Assembly (NCBI GenBank): GCA_030141605.1
Contig: JAQGDQ010000204.1
Span: 23,501 to 87,500 of the forward strand
Reading direction: 5' to 3'
Length of the DNA stretch: 64,000 nucleotides
From: Tubiluchus corallicola
Taxonomy: Eukaryota > Priapulida > Priapulimorpha > Priapulimorphida > Tubiluchidae
How positions within the stretch are numbered: position 1 is the stretch's first letter; each line of letters begins with the position of its first letter. The translations under genes and the position numbers were made by a program. The notes below the pieces were generated by a model. It saw only the letters and a program-made list of their open reading frames with translations. It searched no databases and was not told where the DNA came from. Positions 35,531-46,967 of the stretch are shown here, in pieces.

Positions 35531-35545
35531 TTTTTCCCTATACCT
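35531..35545 (+). repeat. Target-site duplication, right copy
   Basis: An exact repeat of 34814-34828 that closes the LINE insert. Confidence 0.8.
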
Positions 35546-35719
35546 TTCGGTTGGGAGCTTTCAGTTGACACAACAGACTTTGCGTATTTTTATTCCGTGG
35601 TCATACCCACCCTTTTAGTTTCGACCTCTTAAGTCCGCCTTCAGTGCATGTTCAATACTTTCCCATAACTCACCAAGTTTGTGGTGTTAACATTAATAGC
35701 TTTTTAAAGCACACACGCA

Positions 35720-35734
35720 ACAGACAGACAGGAT

Positions 35735-35772
<38 letters not shown>

Positions 35773-35779
35773 CAGGCAG

Positions 35780-35814
<35 letters not shown>

Positions 35815-35913
35815 GCAAACAGACAGACAGACGGGCAGGTAGGCAAACAGACAAACAGACAGGCAGGCAGCCAGGCAGACAGACAGACAGATGGATGGGC
35901 AGACAGAGAACAG
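35720..35913. repeat. (GGCA)n/(CAGA)n tetranucleotide array
   Basis: About 190 bases of ggca units grade into caga units. Cys-rich minus-strand frames here are artefacts of the array. Confidence 0.95.
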
Positions 35914-36474
35914 GGTTGAGCATATAAATTTATAAAACTATCGCACGTTCTAATAATTACACATACATTACGTACATACATTTTGCAACTAAAGAACTAT
36001 ATTAACCAGAAATGCAACCCAGAGGAGCCAGAGAAACCCAACAAAATGGACAACTGCCGTCATACTTGTAGTAGTGCGAAGCATCATATATTACAAAGCA
36101 GTTTGAATCAAACATTTATGGTTTTTGATGCTCGCTACTTTTTGATGCTTTGAACAAGCTTTATTACCGCACAAGGATGGCTCTTGGTCATTTATTTCTC
36201 TGTGCATCGATGCACAAATGAACAGTTGCATCATACTGCAGCACATCAAGAGAGCCTCACACCAGCTGTTAAAATACGCGTAATTTACGGTTACTGCATT
36301 ATTTATGATATAGCTACATGTATAGGCTTATCCGATTAATTAATTATATTACATTATATTATATGATTCGTTTTTTTACAAACTGAGTTATTACATTTTT
36401 GTTTTGTTATTCCAAAATGAGTGCTATTTCAAAGAATATTGCCTTAAAATTTTGAAGCTAGTCATTTTTTCCAG

Positions 36475-36502
36475 ACGGACAGCAGCCAGACGAACGGTCG
36501 AG
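36475..36502 (+). CDS. GPCR exon 3: 28-bp micro-exon in intracellular loop 3
   Basis: It lies between an acceptor ending tttttccag and a gtaagg donor, and encodes TDSSQTNGR plus the first base of a Glu codon. Phase 0 in and phase 1 out exactly bridge exons 2 and 4. Skipping it would shift the frame, so it is either constitutive or a switch. Confidence 0.7.
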
Positions 36503-37372
36503 GTAAGGGACCTTCGTGGGCTTTTTTATAGTAATGTGATTAGCAACCAAAGTTTACAACGCGACTGAAGCGATTTTAGATCGGAATTGATGTAGGGACA
36601 CGAATTACTTGTCCAAACGAAATCGAAAGTTCGAAACAGTTTTATCTGCACTAACTGCATAATTACCTAATAAAAATGATTTCTTTCCTTTTGTTTTTGA
36701 TGAAACATTACATGAATTAATTTAATATCATTGTGGTTTAAGGTGATTAGGCCTTCTTTAATTTGTAAAACGTCTCCAAATGACACAATGCTTTGCAAGT
36801 TTTGGTATTACCGTCTCTCCTTATCTCCTTAGCTCTTTCTGAAAATTACAGCTGTAAATTTATATAAAACCGATATAAAAGTGTTCTAATTTGTACAGTT
36901 AACTAGCTGTCAAATGATTTACTGCAGAAATTTACAAGCGAATTTACATATTTGAATGGAATATTATCACACGAACATAGTAATAAATACAGTACAGAAG
37001 GTGCATTATCACTCAATATAGTAGTCAAGTACATTAGTTTTACATGAGTATTATGAGCCCTATATTCAAGCCCCATAAGTTTACTTAATGGTGTTTTAAA
37101 TAGTTTAGTTATTATAAGTCATCATAATTCTTGTATTTGTCCCTCAAACATTTTTACATCCCAAGAACTGGATATCTGGTACTTGTTCGCGTTGTTCTTG
37201 TTCTTGTGGACAGTTTGTTTATCGATTCACACGTGACAGCATGCGTATACTTTCACTATACTACCCTCAACCCCGATGACATGCCTATACTACGCTATTG
37301 CATTCTGGCATGTTATAGTTTTCAATATCGAAATAGAACACACAGTAAAACGTCTTCTGATTTTCATTTCAG
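36503..37372. other. GPCR intron 3, nothing recognised
   Basis: An 870-base intron between the micro-exon and the last exon. An open frame runs through its end into exon 4, but the splice acceptor at 37371-37372 and intron phase mark the true boundary. Confidence 0.6.
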
Positions 37373-37779
37373 AGCGCTGGTTTTCAGCACGATGTAATGG
37401 TCACACTTCCGGTCGCAGACACATCTACAAGCGAGCCAAACGTTCGTCCCTGCTCATGTCTGTGGTCATCGTTGCTGCGTTCATTGTCTGCTGGTCACCG
37501 TATTACATCGTCATGATCGGCTACATATTCAAATCAGACATTTTTCACACTAACACTGATCTCGTTTTCGCCGTCGTCTTCCCCTTCGGGATGGCTAATT
37601 CCATGATAAATCCGGTCATTTACGGTGCCTTCCATTTGGCCAGGAGAAGATGCTGCTGGCCGCCGGACCGCCGAAACTCTCAAACTAACAACAGCACATT
37701 CTTTACCCTGCTGACGTCACTAAGGAGAAAACGAAGAAATGAAGCGGACAACGAAAAAGAAGTTTCTTCAAAGTTGTAG
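37373..37779 (+). CDS. GPCR exon 4: TM6, TM7 and C-terminal tail
   Basis: The acceptor ends tttcatttcag, entered in phase 1. It encodes residues 261-394: a basic end of loop 3 (RRHIYKRAKRSS), TM6 with VCWSPYY, TM7 with NSMINPVIYGAFHL, RRRCC, and a tail rich in Ser, Thr, Arg and Lys. The stop TAG is at 37777-37779. No AATAAA lies within the next few hundred bases. Confidence 0.92.
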
Positions 37780-39945
37780 GTAGTCGGGACCTTCCAGACA
37801 CTGCAGGACTTTTTTCATAGTTTTGTCCATCACCGATAAATATGTTTATTTAAGTTCGTAATCGTAAAGTGTAAAACTTCGACGTAAAACTATGTTTGCG
37901 GCATCCGGATCCAGAAGGTCAAAAAAGGATCAAAATCGAAAATATAAATTAGTGTGAGTAATTGAACTTTACACAGGCTTCTTCTTCAGGCGCTGACAGT
38001 CCAGGCCAGGCACATTCCAAATTGTTTGTGTCAAAGAACACGGCTAATTATTTTTGACAATGGCGGGCGTAAACAGTTATTGTCTGAAAAAATGTAACAG
38101 CGTTTATCGGACAAAAGCGTAAAACTTCCTTAACCCACGGCAGCTTTCTATTGAGTAGTAACAGTTTACAAGAGGAAATCGCTGTTAAGTAAATTATAAA
38201 TCACTTTTTTAAATTGATTAATGTAAAAGTTAATATTCAGCAGTTTAAATATTGCAACGTGTCGTATAACAGCAAAAAGAGTCCAAAACTTCCTTTTGTC
38301 TTTTAAGTTGAATGCGCGTTTTGCCCTGTCGAACTAGTGTCTTGAAACACACATTGTCAGATTGGGTAACCCTGGAAGGACAAAGGCAGCAGTGTGTGAT
38401 CTCTGAACACTTAATGAGGGATCAAGGGCAGTGGGCGCCGGTGAAGTTTACGATTATAACTCAGTACCTCCAAAGACACCTAGTTTTTAAATTTTTTCCA
38501 AGTATTTATGAATTGCGGGATAGATGTGCAGCTCGGATTTTAAACAAACTCGAAAGCTTTAAATGTGCGCGAGGGGTCAAAATGCAAAATAGAGCTACCT
38601 ACATTTGGTGAACTTGGACGCAGAAGAAAGGCGGCCGAAAATCACAAATTAGGTCTGACACAGACACTTTTCCGGTGCTGAACAACTGTAACTTGCAGCC
38701 TATCAAACGAAAGGTTTCGATGAGGCAGATTGAATAGTATAAGTTGACTCGAGATTGATTGATTGACCCCTGACATGGGTTATTGGTCAAAAAGTGACAA
38801 GTTTTGACTTAAGCAACTCGTAAGCACATCAAGTGAAAGATCTTGGTATAAGTTGACTAGGAGATTGGTTGACCTAATTCCTATAAGTCTTTGGTCAAAA
38901 GTGACAATTTCACGATTTCATTGTGAAATGCTATTCTTATGTAACCAAGAAATGTGTCTTCAATAACAGCAACATTATGACCTTCAGACAGAACACTTGC
39001 ACTATTTCAAGCCCAAATTCTGTAACTACTGTCTGTCAAAGCTTCGGTTTCTGAGCACTTTCAGAAACATTGTCAGCTAGGTTTAAACTAAAATTTATTG
39101 CTCATTGTAACGTAATTTTTTCTTGGCAATGTTGTTAATTTTATTGTTTATTAAAACATTGTGCAAAGTTCTACCGCATCGTAATGCTATTCTAAAACCG
39201 TGTTTGTAATAAATTATCATTATCATTTATATTTATATTGATAATTTATATTATCAAAATTATATTTTGATCTTTCAAATTTTCATCACCTCATGAGTAA
39301 AAAAACCTTGAAGTACCAAAAACGTTACCATTTTCATAACTAGCAGATTATAAATGATTCTAACACTAACACTCTCAAATACCCAAAAACCACATTCGAT
39401 TGCTTCATTGACAAAAATGTATCCTCCAGACGGTTTTGTTGTTTCATAAACTTAGCTCAATTAGATTTTACTTTTTATTCAATAATTCTAGAAAAATGGT
39501 AGTATTAGCTTACACTCAAATTTTTTCTCAAGCCAAAAGATAAATCGATTACAGCAAACCGAAATCCTACAATGTGGCCTAACATTATTTCTAGGTTTCA
39601 AAAATGGAGACGTTGTTTAGACTGAAAATCTCGCAGAGGTATTTCACGATTTTTTGAAAATACAAAGTCTTTAATGTGAAAATAGATTAGACCACTTTTT
39701 TGCCGCTTATTGGGTTCAGCTGCTGTAACATCAATAACAGTAATAAACTAAACAAATACCACTGCTTGTAGTATTTGGTCATATATATTTTAAAAGTTAT
39801 TTCTAATCATAGCGGTAGCTTTCAAAATAATGAAAGAAAAGTTCATTATATACTGACTAATACTATCTGTTATCTTCTTCAAACTATATACACGAAATTA
39901 TAAAAAGATTCCTTAAAATTGCCTGGAATGGCGTAAAAAACTTTA
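37780..39945. other. Downstream of GPCR gene, nothing recognised
   Basis: This contains the GPCR 3' UTR of unknown length and intergenic DNA. The 99-codon frame at 38312-38611 has no recognisable feature. aataaattatcattatc near 39210 resembles a LINE 3' tail but has no coding remnant. Confidence 0.5.
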
Positions 39946-39953
39946 CTGCTAGT
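39946..39953 (+). repeat. 8-bp target-site duplication, left copy
   Basis: ctgctagt directly precedes the CAGGG end of the hAT-like element and recurs at 40489-40496. Confidence 0.6.
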
Positions 39954-40488
39954 CAGGGCCGGATTAAGACGCCCTAAGCACTGAATAGATTACGGACCCC
40001 CCCCCCCATATACGTGTAATTCAGAATAAAACTAATACGAAACTGTAAAATAAAATTTTATCCTTCGAAGTGAAAAAAACTTGCAGAAGCAATTAATAGG
40101 GATCGGCTTTACATTGCATAAAAAGTGATATTAGATTAACACAATATTTAAGATTTTTTAAAAGTGCGCACAAAAATACAGAGATAAGTCTATCATGTTT
40201 TCCGTATCAGCACATTTTTATAAGCATTGCCACACTTGAAATATATTATGGCACATTATATAATCAGTAAATGTCATCGTAATGGGAAGTGAGCAACTCA
40301 GGCTGTTCAGTAGCAAGAATCTCGATGCCTATCCGTACCATCAAATTGTAAACAAACACGGAAAGTACCACACATCTTCGGGAATATTATACTTTTGGGT
40401 AATTATTCGATCTGAAAAACTGTGTGGAGGCCCCCTCTTCTCTTGGGACCCTAAATACGTGCTTATTTTGTTAATGGATCTTGAATTG
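39954..40488. mobile_element. Non-autonomous hAT-like element, 535 bp
   Basis: The left end reads cagggccggattaag, a common hAT-type terminus. The right end, read inward, is a degraded inverted match with GATCCATTAA and ATAAGCAC. Both ends are flanked by the exact 8-bp duplication ctgctagt, the length hAT transposases make. A C11 run (39997-40007) lies near the left end. No transposase is encoded, and the open frame 40282-40581 straddles its right edge. Confidence 0.6.
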
Positions 40489-40496
40489 CTGCTAGT
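40489..40496 (+). repeat. 8-bp target-site duplication, right copy
   Basis: ctgctagt, identical to 39946-39953. Confidence 0.6.
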
Positions 40497-40949
40497 AAAT
40501 TACTGGAATCAAGGTACTGAATTTCAAATTATTGATGTGCATGCTAGCGACATCTGGTACTGGGCTTTCAGATTTTTGTGAATTAGCCAGTACTAAAAAG
40601 CAAAACGTTTCCTATGTGATTGCTACGTCTCGCCATCTGCAAGCGTAATTCAGAACTAAGATTCTGTTAATAGTGATACTTGCAACGTTACCAATAGAAT
40701 TTTTTATAGTAGAACGAGTATGGCACTATATTAATGATATATAATCACATAAAATTTGAAATTTAACCTAGCTTTTTAATTAATTGTGACCCCATTTACT
40801 TAATTGTTACTATTCGTCAGTTGTTCGTTATTGTTTGTGTTGATGTGGGCAATGGTGGTATTCAAGAATGTGATACCAGCAATTGACAGGTAAATTTCAT
40901 CACGTTAGGACAACGATGGCATACAGTTCTGTTTCATTAGAGCATGCAG

Positions 40950-41545
40950 ATACGAAATGGAACATTCAAGTACGCTGTTTACATTATACAGCCCGTGGTG
41001 AACAGGGTCGCTATCCACTTTATATTGAAATAATACTAAAAAACACTAAAATACTAGTTAAGACTATTATCAGTCGCAAATGACACGCCAATATATCAAA
41101 CTTATCATGAAAACTCGAATCTTGTTAATACTAAGATGTCCTGCTGGCTAACCTTTGTAAAAACATTCTATATCACGCTGGTTTCTCACATCTCTGAGAA
41201 ACCAGCGCTTATGCATGAAGCACAATTCATTCATGTTGTAAAATTTAAGCTTCAAACGGTCTACAACGATTTTTGGAAGTATAGTATTATAAAAGAAACA
41301 AGCAGGTATAATAACGAAAACAATAAGCCGCGCACTTATTGCAAGTTTAAATCGGAATTTAAGCAGGAAAACTATTTACATATTATAAACAACAAATGTG
41401 AAAAATTATGTTCACGAAGCTGCGAATGAGTGTGCGTAAGTTACATATAGAAAAAGGACGAGACCAACAACACAAAGTCCCTCTGAATGTGAGAATCTGT
41501 CAGCATTGCGACAGCCACCAGGTAGAAAACATGGATGCGTTTTCT
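40950..41545 (+). mobile_element. LINE C-terminal fragment
   Basis: Plus-strand pieces in order are GEQGRYPLYIEIILKNTK (the ELGRxPL block), ENNKPRTYCKFKSEFKQENY (the RTYxxFKxxFxxExYL block) and, after a frameshift, VRKLHIEKGRDQQ and ICQHCDSHQVEN (the L-IE-GR and C..C blocks). This is the usual tail of a CR1-group LINE ORF2. It is broken and 5'-truncated. It contains a perfect 13-bp hairpin at 41176-41207. Confidence 0.7.
41176..41207. repeat. 13-bp perfect hairpin inside LINE fragment
   Basis: cgctggtttctca (41176-41188) pairs with 41195-41207 across a 6-base loop. Confidence 0.8.
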
Positions 41546-42000
41546 AGTTTCCACTGTTGACAGCCATTATAACTGCCAGTGTGTCATCACAATGGAACTT
41601 TTGATCGTATAAAAACCCGATATAATTCGCTAAAATATAAACTGCCAGATTACACTTCCTCTGCACTCTGTGCCAGTGGAATAGGGGCTGAAATGGTATA
41701 ACATATCTACTGAACCACGTAACCATTACTCCCCAGCGTGTTTCTTATAAACGCCACTATGCAATGGATTCGTAGCAGACAGAACCATTGCAATGCAGGG
41801 GTTGAGGTGAAGATAATTGGCATTTCGCCACCGTTATTATGAGCATGGGGAAGTAAATATAATGCTGATATTTTAAACAGACATTCCAGTCAATCTAAAC
41901 CATTGCACTTCTTGTCGATTCTTATTACATGCATCAGTTTTTTCGATTCATTAGCGATGTGAATCGTGGCAATACATCACAATACTGACGCTCATAAATA

Positions 42001-42078
42001 TAATGATGATGACGGTGATGATATCAGCGATGGTTGTGGCGACGGTGACGAAAATGACGGTGGATGACTATGACGGTG
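42001..42078. repeat. Imperfect GATGAC-type microsatellite
   Basis: Degenerate gatgat and gacggt triplets. Confidence 0.8.
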
Positions 42079-42802
42079 CAGTACAACCGTCGTCTTGGCA
42101 CTCCGTAACTTATTAAAAAGTTAACAGTTGAACTATGACTTGATACTGTAGTTTTCAATGAAAGCATTTTTGTGGTGAAAGTGAACTTTGCCTGACCTAT
42201 CTTTTAGCGGCAGCAGTAACAGCACATCCTAGTCTAGTAAGAGCAGCAGCTTCTCTCGCGCAGTCATCGCATTCATTAGTACTAGAAGTTCCAGGCACGG
42301 CAAGGAACATGCGTAAAACAAGCTGCTAGTTTGGCCCAATGTTACTTTCATTGAAAATCTCACCGAGAAGTCTACCTTTGACTCACACGTGGTCATTATC
42401 ACTGAGAGTAGAGCCAGGGCAGTACGTACGCAGAAGACGTGCGATAGCTAAAGAAATAGCGCTGACTTGGGTGAAACTGATGGATGAGTAAGAAAAACTG
42501 TTTCAAAAAAAATTCTCGATCTCTAGAAAACTTGCGCAACATTAATTTTTGTTATGTAGTTCTATTTCAAAAATTACTGCGCGTTTGGTCGCGAAAACAG
42601 TTTATGTTACGAGTAAAGGTGCAAGTATGTAGAACAATATAAAATGTGACGACAAGGTCTCCATTAATAAAAAAATCTCTGAACTAATGATGTGCACAAA
42701 ATCAACCACCGGTTTCTTGAGCAATGCAGAACTTGACAGATTTGGTAAAAGTGTTAACGAGTGACTTCATTTCATAATCACGAGTTCGTAGTAATTAAAA
42801 TC

Positions 42803-43062
42803 ATGATGAATAACACATCTCAGCACCAGAAGGACAAACTGGGTGTTACAAATGCCAAGGAGCCGGCATCCAGTGAATCTCGGACATTAGATATGACCGG
42901 AATGGAGGAGGAAAGAGTCCCTATGTGCACCGGGCACAATAGCCCGGTCAAGCAGACTAATTTGGCAACTGATTATATGCCAGATGGTAAAGCCGTTAGG
43001 ACACGAGTTTGTGATCCAGAATCTATACCAGACGTCACAATACCTGTACAGAAAAAAGCCAG
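42803..43062 (+). CDS. M13 peptidase exon 1: cytoplasmic tail (inferred)
   Basis: An in-frame TAA at 42755 precedes ATG 42803 (a second Met codon follows immediately). It encodes MMNNTSQHQKDKLGV through VTIPVQKKA plus two bases of Arg, then a gtaggt donor. The peptide is polar with no domain, as expected for the cytosolic tail of a type II enzyme. It could instead be an unrelated orphan exon, but the phase 2 end fits the exon at 61483 exactly. Confidence 0.55.
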
Positions 43063-43464
43063 GTAGGTAAACAAATGAGGTGTTATCGATTTGCAATCAA
43101 TGTGTAGTCAATACGTGCTTAAACTTTTCGATACTAAAATACAGCACTTGTTGTAGAAGAAACATGCAGTGATGATACATAAAGTAAAAACGATGGATTT
43201 GATGATAATAGCAATATTCATTACTGGAACACTGCAATATTTACTGCCATCATACACTTGTAATAGTATGTTTGGGTATATTAGCACATGTTACAACAGT
43301 GAAGTATGAAAACTTTCGCGCCATATGTACAATATGTCAATATGTACACGTTACTCTATGAACCTGTGCTACGATTACTGATGGTCAGTGAGTATTGCTG
43401 CATTTCCAAAATAAATTCATCTTTTTGCTAAAGATATTATAGGATACGGATATTATAGGATAAT

Positions 43465-43477
43465 GGGGGGGGGGGGG
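43465..43477. repeat. Poly(G) tract, 13 bases
   Basis: A pure run of G in the first M13 intron. Confidence 0.95.
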
Positions 43478-44139
43478 CACGTTAAGATTGATCTCTTGAT
43501 TCGATTTTTTGCTAAGATATGGGATTCTGTACTTTAAAAGTAAGAACGACATAAACATTAAGCGATTTTAGTTTAACTGTAAATAGATTAAGTTGCAATG
43601 TCACACCAAAAGTCTTCTTAAAAACAATATCTAAAATATTCGAAATGACGAAATAGAACCCTAATTTTTTAACATTTAACTTAGTTTGATATTATACTCT
43701 GGGTATTCACTAGGCATCCATGAATAAAAAAGCAATTTTTGTCAGATATGAACGTTTGTTTTTGGAAAATTTTGCTTTAGAATAAAACCCGTTATATAAA
43801 TGTGTCTTTAAAAGTTGAAGATAACGCATCAGGTCAGCAGTAAATAAGCAGAAAGAGGCAATAAAAGGGCTTCGTCATAAACCCGAGTTAGTTTTCTTAC
43901 AAAGTGGAAATCGTAAAGCTGGCCCGGATTTGACAAACTATAAACAGTACAGCAATGATAACAGCCATAAACTACAGAATGCAACCCGAACGTTGGTCCC
44001 AGTTTTACCCAGTATTAGCACTAGTGACCTTGTCTAAAATATTTTGGAAAAACTTTTTTGTGGAGCACGGTACGCCGAGTCCATAAGTACTAACATGTAC
44101 TAACATGTACTGGTGTTCGCGATGGAGGTTGCCACGATG

Positions 44140-44250
44140 AAGGGTGCCACTGAACCTCGATCCCGAACTCTTCTCAAATTCCGATCCCCGTTCTCGAACA
44201 TTCAGTTCCGTCCCGTCTCGACACTAATTCCGACACCAAAGTTTAAGTTT
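44140..44250. repeat. Degenerate CCGATCCC/CTCGAAC-rich segment, copy 1
   Basis: Irregular repeats of cgatcccgaac and ccccgttctcgaac type stand out from AT-rich DNA. A similar patch lies at 45165-45290, suggesting an element of about 1.1 kb with similar ends. Confidence 0.4.
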
Positions 44251-45164
44251 ATAACACTTGAAAAAAAAATTACTTTAAGCTTTTGAACTAGGTTTTAGGC
44301 TTATAGAGAGAAATGGAACTAAGTTATTCATAGCTTAAATTTTATGATAAAACATTTTTTGTCATTTTTATATTGTTAATTAGGGCGGGATCGCGTGATT
44401 GCCAAGGTTCCGTTATTTTTTAAAGTGTTTTGTAAATAGATCAGAGTAAACGCATGGTTTTTCTATATCGTTGCACATACAGAGAAACTGCGTTCAGCCA
44501 TCTGCACGTGAATGTTACTAATTTATTCTGGTCGGTTTCATGGTGAATCACACTCACGATGGGTGTAATTTGTCAAGAATATTGTAACAATAATATGGTG
44601 CAAAACGTGGTACAAAAATTTACACAAAACATTCATACATTAGTAAGTAATTGTTTATCATGTAGTTTATTTACTGAACAGCAGTGATTTCATGTTATGC
44701 CAAATGGGAGTGCTCAGATTTACACTACATGCAATTTGACTAGTAATAAGATTACTACTGTTTACGAATGTACAAAACCACAGCTTTTCTGCTTTCATTA
44801 AAATAGACACTATTATTTTCCAAACACAGGCGAGGCTTTTGAAGCTGTAAGTAAATCGCTTACATATCGAACTGTTTACGAAGCGACATGTAAGAAACTT
44901 AATTTGTAAACGTTTTAAACTTTCCCATATAAAATCCCCCGAAGGAACTAATGCTTCTTACACATTACTCAATAATAATCCAATATGCGCATTCATAATA
45001 ATAATAAACAATAATTATTTTAACTTCGCAGCAAAGAGATTACCGTTTGTGCATTACGTTTAGCAAAATGAAATAGCACTAGCTGTAGCCTATAGAGCGA
45101 GAACAAAATAATTTCGCTGTAATTGCTTATTTCGATTCACTGATAATTATATTCGATGTCGGGA

Positions 45165-45290
45165 ACCCTGATCCTGAGTTTTTCTTCCGACCCGACCACT
45201 TCATCCCGAGCCCCGACCTCGAACTCGATTAGCGTCTCGTATCATTGATCCCGATCCCATCCCCGACCTCGAAACACCCCCTTTTGCAGA
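45165..45290. repeat. Degenerate CCGATCCC/CCTCGAA-rich segment, copy 2
   Basis: It contains cccgaccac, ccccgacctcgaac and cccgatcccatccccg, like 44140-44250. A C10 run at 45598-45607 is separate. Confidence 0.4.
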
Positions 45291-46018
45291 CATTTCTATA
45301 ACCTAGTCAATGCATTAGTGAATATGTACTTAGAAGTACATAAAGGACTTATGTGGCTTAGGGAACTAAATTTGATAGCAGGTACTATTATTAACTTTAA
45401 AATTTTTAAAAGTTTAAAGCAATTGGACGTACAAGAAACGCTTTAATTGCAGCCAGTAAAGGAAGCAGCGCAGTACATAACCAATTTTGAATTTTGAAAT
45501 CTTAAATGTCTGAAATTTTAAAATTGAATTATCTGCTACGAAACAATCAGCTTTTGCCCTGAAAATATACTATTCGTTTGCCCTGTTAGGGTTGTTGCCC
45601 CCCCCCCGACGATTACGGTTAAATTATTCTTGTACTTTAAGCGTAATTTCAAAGTCACTTTGACTTTAGGCGTTGTTATAAATCGCTTTGCTTCATTTAT
45701 GCTAGTGCGCCTTATCTGTCCATTACTAAATAACAAAATACGTTGCATAATTTTAATTTTTGCCTAGTCGATCTAAATATTGCGACCCATGCAAATAAAA
45801 GTGCATTAGAAATGACACTACAATTGTATCACTGTTGAGAATAGTAGTATTTACCATTCAGTTTTACACAAATAACGCACAAACTAGGAACGTAAGCCCT
45901 AATATTTGCGTATGCATGCTTTCTGCGTAGCAAAGGTGAAGACTTTGGAGATTCCTTTGTTATTTAGAAGAAAGGTTCTTCTTTTTCTTGTTCTTCTTCG
46001 TCATTGTCGTAATAACGT

Positions 46019-46050
46019 CATCGTCATCATCATCATCATCATCATCATCT
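46019..46050. repeat. (CAT)n microsatellite
   Basis: About ten catcat units. Confidence 0.9.
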
Positions 46051-46827
46051 CCATTTTACTGTTTTGTTAGTCTCAAAAATGAAAACGGGTAAGAACTGAT
46101 CTTCGTTGGCAAATTCACAATTATGTCTTCCTCTTCCCTTGTAAAACAACACCCGTTCCACCTTCTCTTCTTCTAACCTGCTACGCTGCACAAATGTCTG
46201 AGGATTAACTCACATTTACTTAGCAAAGCTGTGCTAATTCTCAGGAATTCGGCAAATCACATCCCGTGTTGATCTAAGATTAACAGCTCGGATTCTTTGG
46301 ATCAAGGAAATGGATCGTGTCGATTATCAGTCACACGTACGAGCTTCAAAGAGCTGTGATAATGGCAAGTCGGACCATTACGGAAGCAATTTTTTTTTAA
46401 AAATAAGATTTTCGAGCCGAGAAATGAGAAGAGGCGGAATAAAAAAGAGACTAAATTCTTGAAATATTAGATAACTGTTTTTCACGACCTTCAAAAAGTA
46501 ACATAAGAGCACCGCTTAGCATAGACCGGAGAATGATAATCATAAAGTAGAAAACACTATGGCAACAGAATAATGTTCTTACTGCTTTAACATAAAGGTA
46601 TAGTGATAACGGTATGCAGCAAGTCACAGAATTCTGTAGTAACTCGAACAGCCGTGTCAATTTGGCTTTAGTTTAGGTATAGATTTCAAGGGTCTTTGTT
46701 TTCAAAATACTGCCAAATCATCTTGATAAAACCTCTGAACATTTGTATGAAGAAATATTTAGGTAGATGAGCTGAACATAAGCATCAATTGTGTTAAAAC
46801 CACCACTTCGTTGCTTGTGCGAGCCGT

Positions 46828-46967
46828 TCATATAATGCAACCGGTACAGGCAAAGAACTGAAAAATGCATAATTTTGAACATATCTGTAATAATCATTCA
46901 CATAATGCAGCCAGTACAGGCATGAAACAGAACAATGCATAATTTTGAACATATCTGTAATAATCAA
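46828..46967. repeat. Two-copy 70-bp tandem duplication
   Basis: Units 46828-46897 and 46898-46967 share the exact block aatgcataattttgaacata and the following tctgtaataatca. They differ at several sites nearer their 5' ends. Confidence 0.85.

Larger units (their letters stand above)
26511..36474. other. GPCR intron 2 (10 kb)
   Basis: It is crowded with mobile-element remnants: a LINE fragment, a Penelope-like fragment, a fold-back element and a LINE insert with target duplication. A PuPy tetranucleotide array and the unidentified antisense open frame also lie here. Outside these no exon is supported. Confidence 0.7.
18666..37779 (+). other. Gene model: class A GPCR of the GnRH/AKH/corazonin receptor group (complete, four coding exons)
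   Basis: Exons 18666-19208, 26304-26510, 36475-36502 and 37373-37779 join in frame into a 394-residue seven-helix receptor. Such receptors sit in the plasma membrane and bind small amidated neuropeptides, usually signalling through Gq. Landmarks are four N-glycosylation sequons in the N-terminus (N17, N21, N24, N35), GN in TM1 (N66), NLAVSD in TM2 (D94), a C121-C200 disulfide pair, CWSP in TM6 (300-302 WSP) and NPVIY in TM7 (339-343). Two Cys at 353-354 are likely palmitoylated. The second extracellular loop reads FYQCVTGYYTAEWQEKLY, strongly like GnRH/AKH/corazonin receptors rather than vasopressin receptors. The motif after TM3 is DRC instead of DRY. The exact ligand class cannot be decided without a tree. 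Confidence 0.9.

Noticed and set aside
35670-35981. Cys/Leu-rich minus-strand frames resembling a cysteine-rich peptide
   Set aside because: They are translation of the GGCA/CAGA tetranucleotide array.
38312-38611. 99-codon plus-strand frame downstream of the GPCR
   Set aside because: It shows no domain, no splice sites tying it to a gene, and is of ordinary chance length.
40282-40581. 99-codon plus-strand frame as a gene
   Set aside because: It straddles the right edge of the hAT-like element and its target duplication, and has no recognisable feature or splice support.
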